This document shows, piece after piece, positions 63,983-64,000 of a stretch of DNA of 64,000 bases. The DNA is taken from NCBI GenBank assembly GCA_934140155.1, contig CAKPBC010000002.1, forward strand, positions 124,001 through 188,000, given 5' to 3'. The stretch is from an uncultured Bacilli bacterium. Its GTDB lineage: Bacteria > Bacillota_I > Bacilli_A > RFN20 > CAG-826. The notes under the pieces were generated by a model. It was given only the letters and a program-made list of their open reading frames with translations, did not search any database and was not told the DNA's origin. Every line of letters begins with the position of its first letter. Positions within the stretch are counted from its first letter, which is position 1. The position numbers and the translations under genes are program-made.

Positions 63983-64000
63983 TATTTTATTCTCCTTGAG

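Noticed and set aside
1..64000. CRISPR array, tRNA, rRNA, prophage or defence island
   Set aside because: No spaced direct repeats, no cloverleaf or rRNA sequences and no cas, integrase or toxin-antitoxin proteins were seen by reading both strands.

Overview
The window is a contiguous, gene-dense stretch of a strongly AT-rich bacterial chromosome. In-frame UGA stops (for example the rimI-linked gene set, prfB and a glycosyltransferase) and a UGA-regulated prfB show that UGA is a stop here, so this is not a Mycoplasma-type code. Low GC, GGAGG/GGTGA ribosome binding sites, sigma-A promoters, a TPP riboswitch, cre-like sites, ThiT, YitT, a YumC-type reductase, an AmpS peptidase and a GerQ-like spore-coat domain all point to a Bacilli-like lineage (Erysipelotrichia, RF39 or Acholeplasma-related gut bacteria are the best guesses). 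The lineage is inference; no rRNA or tRNA gene was seen.

Layout. 1-4.8 kb: a truncated membrane protein, asnS, and the tRNA t6A operon tsaE-tsaB-rimI-tsaD on the minus strand. 5-6.5 kb: a zinc-ribbon membrane protein and a ferredoxin/flavodoxin-NADP reductase-like flavoprotein. 6.5-9.8 kb: a MacB-type ABC transporter operon behind a consensus promoter flanked by two palindromes, ending in an unannotated 42-residue membrane peptide. 9.8-13.7 kb: ntdP, an unknown membrane protein, an extended ThiT thiamine transporter under a TPP riboswitch, yccF and a GerQ-domain protein. 14-16 kb: ung and a membrane protein with a long charged tail.

16-21 kb and 30.6-34.7 kb are two surface-polysaccharide blocks: three GT4-type glycosyltransferases and a Wzx flippase in the first; a TupA-like ATP-grasp protein, a lipoprotein, a Wzy-like polytopic protein and a GT-D-type glycosyltransferase in the second. 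Between them lies the opp oligopeptide transporter (oppA-B-C-D-F), whose last, translationally coupled gene is a large membrane-anchored BspA-type leucine-rich-repeat protein. The opp promoter has a perfect 14-bp palindrome between its -35 and -10 boxes.

34.7-41.4 kb: two overlapping FAD oxidoreductases, a heavy-metal exporter-like permease, a GNAT-fold protein, an RDD membrane protein and class II fructose-bisphosphate aldolase. 41.4-45.9 kb: a three-gene ABC importer of the FbpABC/AfuABC architecture with two cre-like sites 21 bp apart upstream, which suggests carbohydrate or sugar phosphate rather than iron. 45.9-64 kb: a MATE transporter, a calcium-type P-ATPase, an Mbeg1-like hydrolase, secG-rnr-ampS, then prfB (with programmed +1 frameshift)-yitT-ctpA-uvrB-cation diffusion facilitator-M48 peptidase as one tight minus-strand run.

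No CRISPR array, prophage, intact insertion sequence or obvious defence system was found. The least explained items are the 42-residue peptide with its doubly palindromic promoter, the LRR protein in the opp operon, the ThiT C-terminal extension, the GerQ-like protein and the long dyad at 30.14-30.18 kb.
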